Assembly: GCA_033964015.1 (NCBI GenBank) | Contig: CM066913.1 | Span: forward strand, 26,128,790 to 26,192,789 | Direction: 5' to 3' | Length of the DNA stretch: 64,000 nucleotides | From: Scolanthus callimorphus | Taxonomy: Eukaryota > Cnidaria > Anthozoa > Actiniaria > Edwardsiidae | Shown: positions 53,881 through 64,000 of the stretch, one piece after another | Layout of the letters: every line of letters begins with the position of its first letter | How positions within the stretch are numbered: the stretch's first letter is position 1 | The notes under the pieces: model-generated | Databases searched by the model: none | What the model saw: the letters and a program-made list of their open reading frames with translations, nothing else | Told to the model about the DNA's origin: nothing | Program-made: the position numbers and the translations under genes

Positions 53881-54275
53881 TGTTAGGGGTGTTAGGAATG
53901 TTAGGGCTGTTAAGGGCTGTTAGGAGTGTTAGAGTGTTAGGAGTGTTAGGTCTGTGAGGAGTGTTATGGCTGTTAGGTCTGTTAGGACTGTTAGGGCTGT
54001 TAGTTCTGTTAGGACTGTGAAGAGTGTTAGGGCTGTTAGGTCTGTTAGGACTGTGAAGAGTGTTAGGGCTGTTAGGTCTGTTAGGACTATTATGCGTGTA
54101 TGGTATGTTAGGTCTGTTAGGGCTGTTAGGCCTGTAAGGGCTGTTAGGGATTTTAGGCCTGTTAGGGCTGTTAGGACTGTTAGGGATGTTAGGCGTTGTT
54201 AGGGATGTTAGGGTTGTTAGGGATGTTAGGGGTGGCAGGGATGGTAGGGGTGGTAGGGGTGGTAGGGATGTTTAG
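53881..54275 (+). repeat. Nonamer minisatellite containing TTAGGG
   Basis: Roughly 40 copies of a 9-bp unit, consensus CTGTTAGGG with variants (aCTGTTAGGt, aaGAGTGTTAGG), ending in ggtggtagggatg. The 3-codon period gives spurious open stretches reading RAVRTVRSV. The unit contains the metazoan telomere hexamer TTAGGG, but the period is 9. Confidence 0.9.
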
Positions 54276-54541
54276 TATAATAGGTGCCTGTCTCTTTAGA
54301 GGTGGGAGTAAAGAATGTTTCCTCGCTGCTGTTTGGGACTGTTAGGTCTGTTAGGCCTAACAGCAGCCCTAACAATAATTTCCCTGTCCTTTTCCTTGAC
54401 AGATATAAACAAAACACTTTTAAGTGACTACTCCCTCGGGAAACATCAGTTTTGTGTCCCTCGAATCTAGATGTTTCCCTCGACTTCGCCTCTTCGACTT
54501 CGTCTTTACGTTGTCAATTCGATTATGAGCACATATATATG

Positions 54542-54687
54542 TTATTTACCGGCTGGGAGGTCCGGATCGTGAAATACCGTGACCGAGGTCTTGAAAATAC
54601 TGACCGAGACCGGAGGTCGAGGTCAGTATTTTCAAGGCCGAGGTCACGGTATTTCACGATCTGGACCGACCCCAAGCCGGTAAATAA
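54542..54687. repeat. Fold-back element, ~60-bp arms
   Basis: Arm 1 (54542-54604: ttatttaccggctgg ... cttgaaaatactgacc) and arm 2 (54621-54687) are near-perfect reverse complements around a ~16-bp loop. No coding. Confidence 0.85.
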
Positions 54688-54699
54688 TATATTTATTTT

Positions 54700-55351
54700 T
54701 TTGCTTTCATTGAAACAGCATAAAACTTCACAGAAATTAGCGCGCGCGCGATTCATCCGGACCCGAGGTCCGGATCGTAGGATTCCGGCCCGCTCGCGAG
54801 CCAATCAGAGCGCGCGATTTGATGGATACCGGACCGCTGAAAAAATAATGCGGGATATTCAATTTACAAAAAAACTAATGAGCCTCTTGCCACCCAAGAA
54901 ATTGAAGGCTTTTGAGAAAGCCTCTTGCTCTTAAAAATGTAATAAAAATGCTCGAGATCAAATAATTACTATTCCCAATAACGTATGAACGTTTTCATAA
55001 AGTTTAGGGAGGCTCTACCAAGGTTTTTAAAAATGAGTGTATTGCTGCCAAAGGCCAATTATCCCATAATTTCTCTCATGTTCTCTCTAAAATGAATATT
55101 TAACTGCACCGTTATAACTGAATGTACAACTTTCAAATTTCTGAGTAGGCTTCATTTGTTGTCCGCTTGCTGATTATTTTCGAGTTCTCTCCAAACATTC
55201 TGAAACAAGACCCTGCTTCTGCAAATGAGTTCAGACTGTAAACAAAGGATCCTCCTATATTTACCGTTTAAATAAACTTTTTGAACAAAGCATATACTAC
55301 CTGCGTTCTAATTGGCTGAGAAAATGAGTGACGTAAGCTTTACGTGAAAAC
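54700..55351. other. No gene recognised
   Basis: Starts with a GC-rich cgcgcgcgattcatccgg patch and another inverted phrase (ccggacccgaggtccgga near 54757). The rest is AT-rich. No supported gene. Confidence 0.4.
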
Positions 55352-55634
55352 TAATATATAGATTTATCCACTGGCTAAAAGCGGAGCTCCCGGTCATGTC
55401 ACGTGATGTTGGTGGTGCACCTCCCTTGCCTCCAAAATAACTTTACCGATGTTTGGTCACCTAGCGATGTTGCCTTCTTGAGATATTGACTTTTCTAATT
55501 TTGATGACGTCATGCCGGACGAACGAACGAACGAACGCACAAACCCGAAGTCCATGATAGAATCGTTCGATGCATATACACTTTGTTTTGTTCCTTTTTC
55601 TCCTGCATGTAGCTATGGGGCTCCGCTAAAAATA
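55352..55634 (-). mobile_element. AGCGGAGCTCC-TIR element, short copy (reversed)
   Basis: Begins aatatatagatttatccact, then ggctaaaagcggagctccc, which is the reverse complement of the right end of the copy at 57078-57720. Ends ctatggggctccgct. Inside are tcacgtgatg, tgatgacgtcatg and (gaac)n. About 280 bp. Confidence 0.65.
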
Positions 55635-56334
55635 ACAGGCTTTATTTTCCAATACGCTGTTACACTTTCTTTCTCTCTTTCTTTTCCTGACAAAAGGAAA
55701 AAATCAATAAAGACGCAGAGGGGCTCGCCCGGGTATTTGGATTTGTTTGGGGAAACGTAAAGGTAATATTTCCTTTATTTTCTAAAATATTAACTCCATG
55801 GCTATAAAACTAGAAGTACTCATTTTGGGGTGTGATCCCACTGCTGGAACTGCTAGAATATGTCATTGATATTCTAAATGGCAAGCAAATTGAGCAACGA
55901 AAAGCTTATCAACTTTATTTTGTCTTATTTTAAACCTGGCAGGGAATTAATAACTGCAAGCCTACCGTCAGTGGGTGCGGTTTCTTCAGCTTTGGAAAGT
56001 TTGAGAGCTTCGGTACCAGCCTTGTCAAGACGGTCTTTTGTTTATATCTATCTTTAATTGATTCCATGCGTATTCCATGCATTCATTTGGGGAGATGGCT
56101 CCACTTCTACATTTTTCAGTACATGTAGCTTGAGCTGTATGGCGCTTCACTTATTTCCATACTATATTATTCTCAACTCGAGTAGGAGAAAGAAACAATT
56201 TCCATCGGCTGATTTAGGGAATGCAGTGCATTCTCCTATACTATATTATTTTCAGCTTTGCGAATGGCTAAAATGATGTATAACCAAATTTTCTTAACCG
56301 AGAATTGTAATTTCGCTGGATTGCGATTCAGATT
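55635..56334. other. No gene recognised
   Basis: AT-rich. A 56058-56276 open stretch has no recognisable features. It may be 3' flank of the CAP-Gly gene on the minus strand. Confidence 0.4.
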
Positions 56335-56963
56335 TTACGAGTGGAAACGTAAACCTTTATGCTTCATCATCTTACACCGGCCGAGCATGAAGAAGTAGCC
56401 TCGTTTTGGTGGTGACTTAAAGTACCTAACCCCCTGATAGGACCCGTCGGTACCCAGGGTATCCTTGTCAGCCAGTTCTACACCCGCTATAAGTGGCCCT
56501 TTAGGTATTGTCTCCAAGTTTCCAACCCATTTAAGGATACCCCTTTTTGGCATTTTATGCTTCGGTAACATGCATTTTACTTGCGTGCCAATCACGTGAA
56601 GAAATCGTTTGTCCGTTTTCGGCATTCCTGATGTAGTCTTCTTTGCATCTGTTTTCAACGCAGTTACAGTTAATTCGTTAGTTGTCTCTTCTGTAGTGGG
56701 AGTTGGCGTTAGCTTTGGTTCGACTAGAGTATTTATTACGGTTGTTTTTGTGGTTGCTGTAACATTTGATGGGGCATTACTGGTCTTGGGCTGTTCCAGG
56801 ACTGCTTCTTCTGTCGTATTGTCCTGCGCAAGAATTTCTGGTTTCTCGTTATATGCTGTAGTGTTGGTGCTGTTGTTTCCTCTTGCCCTCTTGATCTCTG
56901 TTGTTTTCCCCTCGATAGTATTTAAGACCCTGCCATATTGTACATCGGATATGCTTGACCTGA
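56335..56963 (-). CDS. CAP-Gly domain protein, terminal exon (CYLD-like)
   Basis: Minus strand. A tttttcag acceptor precedes the exon at about 56963, and the frame stays open to TGA/TAA at 56335, about 209 codons. The N-terminal part is Thr/Asn-rich linker (TTKTTVINTLVEPKLTPTPT). The last ~85 residues form a CAP-Gly domain: RGILKWVGNL, AGVELADKDTLGTDGSYQG, VRYFKSPPKRGYFFML. The TDG-x-Y/F-x-G-x-RYF pattern resembles the CAP-Gly repeats of CYLD more than those of CLIP proteins, which have GKNDG. CAP-Gly domains bind microtubule ends or acidic tails. Upstream exons were not identified. Confidence 0.65.
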
Positions 56964-57077
56964 AAAATATCGTAATTACAAGACAACAGAATTTTATCTT
57001 CGAGTGTTGAAAAGAAAAGATAAATTTTAACACGAGAAGATAAAATTCGTATCTCCAAGCGGCCATGTAATGTTCTG

Positions 57078-57720
57078 TTATAGCGGAGCTCCATTGCGGC
57101 CGAAGGCCGCAGAGCGGAGCACCATAGGTATCGCGTAGGAAGAATTCAATAGCTCAAAGTAGAACTCAGGTATACTATCGACTTCATTTTTCAACGTTCA
57201 GCGGTATTCCCATTATGGTATCGCTGGCGCGTCCGCGCGTGTCTGCCTGCCCACCACAGGTAGACCAAGACCTTCAGTTTATTATTCATATCTCAGGAAG
57301 GGATGATGCTCAGACAACAAAACTTGGGTGGGGGAGGGGGGAAGTTGTGTTAGTGGCAAGGGGGGTGCAATTGCATGGTCACGTGATATGACGTCATCGA
57401 TGACGTCATCATAGGAGAAATAGAATATATCTCGGAAAGGGATGAACCTCAGACAACCAAACTTTGGTGAAGTTGTGTTAGTGGCAAGGGGGGTGGAATT
57501 GATTGGTCACGTGGTATGACGTCATCGATAACGTCATCATAGGAGAAGTATAATATATCTCGGGAGGGGATGGACCTCAGACAACCAAACTTGGGTGAAG
57601 TTAGTCAAGTGATATGACGGTGACAGGCTATCTTTGTACAATGGCAACCTTTTTGTCTCATTAACACAGCAAAATATGTAATTGGGAGCTCCGCTTTTAG
57701 CCAGTGGCTAAATCTATATA
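57078..57720 (+). mobile_element. AGCGGAGCTCC-TIR element, medium copy with CRE repeats
   Basis: Starts tatagcggagctccattgcg with gagcggagcaccatag 40 bp inside. Ends gggagctccgcttttagcca and ggctaaatctatatatta. Inside, at least two ~123-bp tandem repeats carry tcacgtgatatgacgtcatc-gatgacgtcatc and ggatgaacctcagacaacc. It lies upstream of the CAP-Gly exon on the other strand. Confidence 0.7.
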
Positions 57721-57730
57721 TTATTATTAT

Positions 57731-57847
57731 ATAAACATCAGTGAAATACCAACTTGACATTTATTTTACAAAAAATCATATCTTCACAGTGTGAAGATAT
57801 CATTTTTTTTTGCGCGAGAGATACCTTGGTATTTCACTAATGTTTAT
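57731..57847. repeat. Fold-back element (117 bp)
   Basis: ataaacatcagtgaaatacc (57731) and the reversed ggtatttcactaatgtttat (to about 57847) form the outer stem. The centre has atatcttcacagtgtgaagatat. Immediately follows the preceding TIR element. Confidence 0.8.
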
Positions 57848-58118
57848 GTAATAAAGGAAACTATCTTAGTTGTTATATTTTTTGTAAAGGCGACAAAATG
57901 AAATAGCGAATTGGTGAAGTAGCACATTACTAGGCCTGGCACTTATTATTCACATTGGTTAGCTAGCCTAGTACACCAGTAACTGGGATGCATCAGTTGC
58001 CGTTCGTTCGACACATGTCCGATACTTTGCTTCCTCTTTCCTGTGTTTAGTCTGGTATAATCCTCTACAGGAATGTTTTCCTTTTGTTATTGATATTAGG
58101 ACAATACCGCATGCATAC

Positions 58119-58261
58119 CTCGGCTGTGCTTTCAGTGGTCCTTCATTTCCATTTGGTGTCGCCACTACATTAGTTCCCTCTTCTCTGTCTCCATAGTTGG
58201 GCTTGATCACGTGTTCTCGAGGGTCCGGTGACTGGTCTATGAGAGGATAATCCTGACCAGA
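58119..58261 (-). CDS. M14 carboxypeptidase gene, downstream exon
   Basis: The exon lies between acceptor gttctcag (58262-58269, minus) and donor GTATGC (58118-58113). It encodes SGQDYPLIDQSPDPREHVIK and continues to KAQPR, in frame with the exon at 58514-58822. Low-complexity linker, no domain recognised. Later exons were not found. Confidence 0.5.
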
Positions 58262-58513
58262 CTGAGAACACGGAAAACAGTCATTAAAGCACTGTTTCAT
58301 CTACTTAACACATTGACATTGCCTTCGCTTGTTCGAGCAGCCCGAACCTCAACCATATACAATGGATTCCAGCATAGATACTCTACGACGGAAAGTGCAC
58401 AAACGGAAATTGCGGTTCGTTTTCTGTCATCATATCATTTATTGCCATGTATCTTCATAACAAAATACATCTGTAGTTACCCCTCTCCCAGAAGTGCCAG
58501 TTTTTTCGCTTAC

Positions 58514-58822
58514 CATAATGTTGTTCACAAGATCATTGCTACCATCGTTGAAGAGCCTTGCCTTCAGCAACTCATTCGTGTGTTTGAGTGTGAAGTTGAC
58601 TTGTTTCGAGACTTCTTCCCCTCTCAGTTCCACCAGCTTCGTCTGAGGTTCATATCCTTTAGCCGTGGCGGTAATTTCGTAAGAGCCTGGAACTAGCAAC
58701 CTCCAGTAGTCGCCATCTTCAGCGGAAGTGACGTCATGGCGTCGATCTGAGACCTTGACGACCGCATTAGCGAGGTACTTGCCTTTGGTGTCCGTTACGA
58801 AGCCATGGACACCGCGATGGAC
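58514..58822 (-). CDS. M14 metallocarboxypeptidase, transthyretin-like domain exon
   Basis: An exon of exactly 103 codons between tttttag (acceptor, minus) and GTAAGC (donor at 58513). It encodes the transthyretin-like domain that follows the catalytic domain in the CPN/E subfamily (carboxypeptidases D, E, M, N, Z): RGVHGFVTDTKGKYLANA, RRHDVTSAEDGDYWRLLVPG, SYEITATAKGYEP and VNFTLKHTNE. GDYWRLL-PG-Y and VNFTL are hallmarks. These secreted or membrane enzymes trim C-terminal Lys/Arg. The catalytic domain should lie to the right but was not recognised in 58823-60100. Which member is not decidable. Confidence 0.8.
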
Positions 58823-59204
58823 CTAAAAATATACCAATCAGGATTTTCTTTTTAAATAACAATAACTAGAAGTTTCTAATAGAAAGTGAAGTGCTCGCGG
58901 CAACAGACATTGTGCCTCCGTGGCGCGCGGCCTGGTATGCTAATCGACCAATAGAAATCACCAGACGCGGGTTGTGGGTGGATTAAATTTAAACCAGGTT
59001 TAGTTCTGAACAAAACCATCGAGTCACCATGGTAATTAATCCTGGATTAGTGCTAAACCACTTTCGAGCAACTGGACCCAGAAGAGCAATGTCCAAGGCA
59101 AATGATTTATTTCATCGTCATTTTGTTTAATATTGATTTGTCATACACGCGAGAGAAAAACAGGAAAAGCAATAAAGATGTGCACTTAGTATAGGTAATC
59201 GCAT
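58823..59204. other. Intron sequence (inferred)
   Basis: Upstream intron of the carboxypeptidase gene. aatttaaaccaggtttagtt (58987-59006) and nearby ggattagtgctaaacca phrases suggest an old short repeat. No exon seen. Confidence 0.4.
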
Positions 59205-59583
59205 GGGGCCAAGAGTGGATTACCAAGAGTTTCCATATTTACTATGAACGCCCGAATCACAGTCAGAAAAGTGTCTATTTTTAGAACTAGGATTCCGGCG
59301 AAAATTGCGTCATCCACAGGGTTCCCACTTTCTCGCCACGCAAACAGTTGTGAGATCCAGCCTAAAATTAAATCGCAGATCAATCGAAAAACCTTTAAAG
59401 TCGCAAAGATAAGGTAGGATATTCTCTATTTATTGTGTATTGGGTGTACGAGCATTCGAACCTGAGCATTCGAATACTTTCGCGCGCGAAATTCAAATCT
59501 AAAAATAGACACTTTTCCGACTGTGATGTGGACAAATACTGTACGAAAGATTCTAACTCTTGTTAATCCACTCTTGATGGGGC
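59205..59583. mobile_element. Long-TIR element (~80-bp arms)
   Basis: Left arm 59205-59288 (aagagtggattaccaagag ... cacagtcagaaaagtgtct, attttta) and right arm 59503-59583 (taaaaatagacacttttccg, actgtgatg ... caagagtgg reversed) are ~85 percent reverse complements. A short unique centre carries cgcgcgcgaaattc. No coding. Confidence 0.75.
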
Positions 59584-59587
59584 TGAG

Positions 59588-59709
59588 TAAAATTAGGGAT
59601 TAATTTCACGAGTGTTTTCAAATTTTTTCCAAAATTGCCCGAGTCGTCTGCGGCGAGGGCAATTTGAAAAAAATTGAAAACACAAGTGAAATTAATCCCT
59701 AATTTTACG
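59588..59709. repeat. Fold-back element (122 bp)
   Basis: taaaattagggattaatttc at the left and gaaattaatccctaatttta at the right are perfect reverse complements. Inner arms (tttccaaaattgccc / gggcaatttgaaa) continue the stem around cgagtcgtctgcggcga. The phrase attttgccct recurs to 59820. Confidence 0.85.
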
Positions 59710-60098
59710 AAGAACCCATGTGATTACATTTTTATGATATAAAAGGGCAAAGTAATTTTGCCCTCAAGAAAGGAAAAATGCCCTCGCTCTTAGCCAATCA
59801 GCATCGAGTAATTTTGCCCTGTATATTATAATTATAATAATCTTATTGTTAATAACTGGAAAAGCAATCATATATGTTTGGGCACTCTTATTCTAAAGCC
59901 ACTCTGTTGCTAATAAGAGAGGCTTTTTCTCATTTTCAATTTTTTTTGTCGGAAGGAGCAGGCGATAAAGAACTCTGAAACGATTACAGTCGAAGCAGCA
60001 CCTCAAATTAACACCATAACAAACTAAACTTTCATTTTAACATGAATAAAGACTTCGTAAACTGGTACAAGTATTTTCGAAGTCCTTTTGTTGCGAAG

Positions 60099-60752
60099 CT
60101 ATATAATATTGAACATTACAATTTTAAATTCGTATTTTTTACTTGAGCTGCGTGTGGGTGGTGTCACTGCGACGGCTGACTTGGGTGAGCTTTGCGTGTC
60201 TGTTTCTGAAGTTGACGACTCGAATACGGTGGCGGGCCCTCTACGACGCTGCGGGAGGCTGGTATACTTGTTGTTGTCGTTGACGGAGTCTTTACTGTTG
60301 GGCCCGGCCGTATTTTCCATTTGAGGGATGTTGAGTCGCTCAGCCACATAGCAGACATGATTTACAAATTCTTCAAACGAAGGTAACTTATCTGTTCCAT
60401 TAGCTCTCTGAAACTTGAGGACCTTATTGGACCACTTGGGTTTGAACCACGCTGGTGTTGACTGGGAAAGACGCTGTATTCGACTAATCCGTGATAGGGC
60501 TGCGGTAATCTGAGAGGCGTTGTCTTGGGGTGGGTAGAAAGCAGGAGGGTTACCGAAGGAACTTGGTGGGAAGGGACTTGGACAGTTCGTCGTGATTGGA
60601 GGAGAAGGTCCTATTCTAACAGGTGGAGCCTGACCTGCGGCACCACTACTCTCTCCTATATCTTGTTTCGTTGGCTTATCTGAGGCTAGAGTTTCCGTCT
60701 CTATTACAAATCTCGTTGGCGTTTTGACTCGGTCTTGGTGCTGGGGGTCCAA
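60099..60752 (-). pseudogene. BEL/Pao-like gag fragment
   Basis: 217 open codons from ATG 60752 (MDPQHQDRVKTPTRFVIETE). A Pro-rich middle is followed by WFKPKWSNKVLKFQRANG, LPSFEEFVNHVCYVAERLN, which aligns in pattern with the gag segment of the BEL element at 50712-50500 (LPSYSGVKWCRFAHD ... FKELVKFVREEAQLAND). It ends in a Ser/Thr-rich tail without zinc knuckles or protease. A lone gag fragment is most likely; a host gene derived from gag is possible. Confidence 0.45.
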
Positions 60753-62750
60753 GTAAATTATGGCCGACAGCTTGACGAGACTGCTTGAGTTCCGTCTGAA
60801 ATCTGAGTCTTCTGAGAAATTTGTGATGGAATTTCGCGCACGTCCGTGGGACTGGGGCGAGGGACAGGACCTTTAGCACATGATCATCATTACTTTGGCG
60901 TGACGCAAGGTGCGTTTCACCCAAGGACTCTGCCTGATGGGGAAGGACTTGCGACGGGTTTCCTGTGGTAAAAGCCCTTTGCGGAAGTGCACAGCCGTTA
61001 TGGAATATTTGATGAGGACACTTAGTTCGCGCCTGCGCAGATCAGATCTAGACAAAAATAGAACTCATTACGTATGCACAGATCACAGCAGACATGGACG
61101 AGACACAAATTGGAAGCTGATGCCCGTCTGATTTTGGCGGTATTTTTCCTCATCTAGTGGGAAGTTCGGCTTTATATTCCGCAACCATGTAAGTCGAGTA
61201 TTTAACTTCACTGTGCGAAAGTAATTACAACGATCAGCATTGTTTTTGCTTCAGTATTTATCGCATCGCTTTCGAATACCTGTTCTGACGAGGTTTGCAG
61301 AATTGCGAAATTATTCGTCATACTTTTAGATATACTTGGCCATATCTTTGTTCTCGACATTTTCCCGAAAATGTGATTGCCCGCCGCAGTTAGTACATGC
61401 CTTTAGCGGCTTAAAAATCAGGTGAGTGTCATTGGCCGCTAGCTAGATCGCGAGAATTACGTGCTTTCAGTTAGACATTGTTTCGAAAATCGAATGCAAT
61501 TTTCACATAAATATATACGTGGCATGAAATGATTTAGAAAACTAATTCGAGGACGCAGGTTTTGCTTACAATGTAAGCAAACTGGCAATAAAATACTGAA
61601 ACCTTTTTGTCAGCATTGGGAGGTAATGCTAATCGGGTTTTGTGGGAACAGTTTAAAATCTGGAAAATATAGGGTGTTGAAAGAAGCATAATAAAGTTGA
61701 CTTTTATTTCATTTGGTATGAATGTGAGCTGCTGCAGCAGGCACCTGTAACCTTGAGCTAATCCCTTGATTATGCTGTTCTAGTGTACAGCTGCTTTGAC
61801 ATTGGTTGTCATGGTTTCTGATCTATCTGCAGTGGTACCAGGGGCGGATTAAGAATATCGCAACTGCAGCAAATGCAACAATCAGATTTCAGGGAGATCT
61901 TATGTTTGTTTTGTCAGTTGTCATAAGTCACTACTGCACTACAGTCAGAGTTTACCCTAGATCCACCCTGAGTGTGTGCGCACCCCCCTTTTGTAGCAAA
62001 AAGGGAAAGGAAGGAAAACTAATGTAACAAAATTAAGTTCAAAGGACAATTTGTTGCATTATGTTATCGATATCGGAAGCAATAGAATTTCTTGCTTGGA
62101 AACTGACAAAAGCTTTGTAAAAACCCCTCTTCAAAAAAACTGGATCTGCCACTGAAAATACCTACAGTCAGTTATTCTGAAAGTAGAGTAATGTCAGCGT
62201 TAAGGTACCTTGCTGTCATTACTTGTGATCACCTTGTACTCAATGTTCCATGTCGAAAAGCTTGTCTGTGGCATAGCCAGCATTTGGGAAAGGGGGGTCA
62301 CAACTACTGAAAATATTTTACTACTCTGGCCATTTTCCAATAATTTTTTTTTTGAAAACACTAACAGCAGTAGATCTGGATCTAAAATGGATGCAATGCC
62401 CCAGTAAAATGGAAGACAAATAGAGAGAAAGGACAAAACAGTGGTGCTTGGAAGTGCTCACAAAACATTCCATACTGGTTTTGACCCAAATCTTGATAAA
62501 ATAATTATGTGGCTGACAAGACGATAGCAAATGAAACACAATAGTGGAGAATTCAAAAAAGATCTGAAAAAGATCAAACTGGCCACATAATTATTTTGAC
62601 AAGATCTGAGTCTGGCTTGAGCATGCAGACACCTCTTATTTTGGTGAGTGCAAAGTTGTATTGATTTTTATAGTTTGCTAGTGGGGTCATAGCAAGGTAA
62701 AATGTATGTGGCAGCCAGCAGGTTAAATAAGATTATCATTATGAAACAAA
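60753..62750. other. No gene recognised
   Basis: Short open stretches only. 62496-62516 and 62581-62600 are an inverted pair (aaaataattatgtggc / gccacataattatttt). ccaggggcggattaag near 61848 resembles ends of the 36549 element family. Confidence 0.4.
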
Positions 62751-62880
62751 GCATTGGGCAATTCCAGTAAACATATGTACCCCGGGGAGATGGGAGACAT
62801 TTGGAAATTCTGAATGGGAGGGAGGTTTTTATGCCTGCATGGGGGGGGGGGGGGGGGGGGGAGGGTGTTGAACTAGAACC
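62751..62880. repeat. GGGCAATTCCAG repeat fragment with poly-G
   Basis: gcattgggcaattccagtaa followed by acccc, acatttggaaattctga and a 20-base G run (62841-62860) is a partial copy of the elements at 63288-63596. Confidence 0.6.
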
Positions 62881-62919
62881 TAGGTTAACCACTCAGGAAC
62901 CTCTCCACTTTCCTGCACT

Positions 62920-63090
62920 TTCTCTTAGGGGTTTGAGGGCCTTCGCTGATTGGCTGGCTTTGAACGTTGGTGCATACACAGAGGGATCTTTCTCTTAATG
63001 GCTCTGTATCAAATGTTGCGCATGCGTCAATGGCTGTCTCCAAAGCTTCCCTCAGCAGTGACGAGCTGGGGCGCTCTGGGTGAGCATGAT
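62920..63090. mobile_element. CATTCTCG-family element, copy 3 (degraded)
   Basis: Shares cgctgattggctggctttga, acgttggtgcat, gcatgcgtcaatggctgtc and gacgagctggggcgctctgg with copies 1 and 2. The left terminus is lost; the right end is degraded (gggtgagcatgatg). Non-coding. Confidence 0.65.
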
Positions 63091-63259
63091 GTATTATAAA
63101 TAATAAAATCAATATAAGCTAAAATATTTAACTTTGTTTCACAGTAGTAATTTCAAGTTGACCTTATACAATGCTTTACATGATAACACTGTTTGAGATT
63201 AGTAAGATATTGGTTAGCTAGAGTAAACCAAAGACTTTAAGCATTTCTAGTTATAATTA

Positions 63260-63598
63260 GCTACATCATAGAGAAAACCCCCTTGCTGCTATTGGGCAAT
63301 TCCAGAAAATAAAGGTACCCCCCCCCCCACGGGCGGCATTTGGAAATTCCGATGGGATGGGGAGGTTTAAGAGCTCGGAATTCTGATTGCAAGGGGGGGT
63401 TTTCGAAGCTGGATTTCTTTAACCTGCCCGGAATTCTATATGCATGGGGACCTTTATTTTCTGGAATTGCCCAATAGCAGCAAGGGGGTTTTCTCTATGA
63501 TGTAGCTAATACATTTTGGAAATTCTGGATGCATGGGGGGGTCAAAAACTAGTGCCGCCCGTGGGGAGGGTACCTTTATTTTCTGGAATTGCCCATTA
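63260..63598. mobile_element. GGGCAATTCCAG-TIR elements, overlapping inverted repeats
   Basis: 63260-63317 (agctacatcatagagaaaac ... ccagaaaataaaggt) is repeated exactly in reverse at 63450-63507. gggcaattccagaaaataaa (63288) also pairs with tttattttctggaattgccc ending near 63596, with cgggcgg / ccgcccg just inside. Two TIR units share the middle arm. C and G runs near 63317 and 63400. Confidence 0.75.
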
Positions 63599-64000
63599 CC
63601 AAAGACTTTTACGACATGGCCAGGAAATTAAATAATATCTTCAAAACTGTCACATTATCAGACAATCTAGGCATCTAGCATTGGCCACTGTATGCCTGTT
63701 GTTCACGCAAATTAGCATTTCAGTCCACATAAAAGGTGTGACTGTACAGGGGCAGATCCAGGATTTCTCAAGGGTTACAGCACTACGTTGGACTGGTTAT
63801 AATCCGTACTGAGTTCCAAGCAAACACAGCTTCTATGGGGCTTCAGCATGTCTCCTTAATTCAAATGTGCTTATAATCGCCATATACAGTTCAAATAATC
63901 ATTTGACAATATGCACAGCCCTTCAAAAGATGTGCAGTGTATATTGGTAAATGTATAAATGAATGAGAGGGAGGGGTACAGGACGGCTCACTGGTCTTAT
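63599..64000. other. No gene recognised
   Basis: acaggggcagatccaggatttctc near 63747 looks like the end of a dispersed repeat. Nothing else seen. Confidence 0.4.

Noticed and set aside
53954..54202. Arg/Val-rich open stretch (RAVRTVRSV repeats)
   Set aside because: A by-product of the 9-bp minisatellite; the 3-codon period forces an open frame.

Overview
The window looks like gene-poor animal DNA from a draft assembly. It has GT-AG introns, a 100-N gap, LINE, BEL/Pao and Penelope-type retroelements, Tc1/mariner-type elements and many fold-back elements, with only two short stretches of ordinary host exons. The mix of repeats fits a cnidarian, probably an anthozoan. That placement is recall-based inference and was not tested.

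1-25211 is a head-to-tail array of seven copies (called U0 to U6 here) of one element; U0 is cut by the window edge. Six copies are ~3.02-kb short units and the last (U6, ~4.9 kb) is a long form. Each unit has two genes diverging from a ~270-bp spacer. The + strand gene has introns and encodes a superfamily 3 (SF3) helicase. The - strand gene encodes a C2H2 zinc finger fused to a tyrosine recombinase (YR) with recognisable R, HxxR and Y motifs. Only U6 keeps a further 2.1-kb centre, holding a coiled-coil protein with an NLS-like stretch and a C-terminal PCNA-binding (PIP) motif, and a convergent cyclin-box ORF. Short units are joined exactly where this centre is missing. Two sites with the shared arms TTCTGACC-N7-GGTCAGAA lie in the spacer and look like YR core sites; the array ends 8 bp past one of them. 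All copies are broken, and some lesions are shared by nearly every unit. My reading is a circle-forming, self-replicating YR element that also carries host S-phase/PCNA-directed factors, plus an array of its deleted derivatives.

14301-18267 is a foreign insertion at a TA inside an intron of U5. It consists of two direct copies of a ~282-bp terminal-inverted-repeat (TIR) element flanking a broken Tc1/mariner-type transposase and a broken HUH-endonuclease/SF3 Rep gene.

25212-41500 holds fossil repeats: hairpin-rich minisatellites, LINE fragments, a three-level nest of insertions (30001-33083) with tandem CRE/E-box repeats, several small TIR elements (some with clear target-site duplications, TSDs), and a tRNA-like SINE. 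41527-52990 is a degenerate BEL/Pao element on the - strand, split by a CR1/L2-type LINE on the + strand (43621-47243). 53178-54290 has a Penelope-type fragment and a telomere-like nonamer minisatellite. 56335-58822 holds the only host exons recognised: a CAP-Gly (CYLD-like) terminal exon and two exons of an M14 metallocarboxypeptidase, both on the - strand. The rest to 64000 is repeats plus one gag-like ORF.
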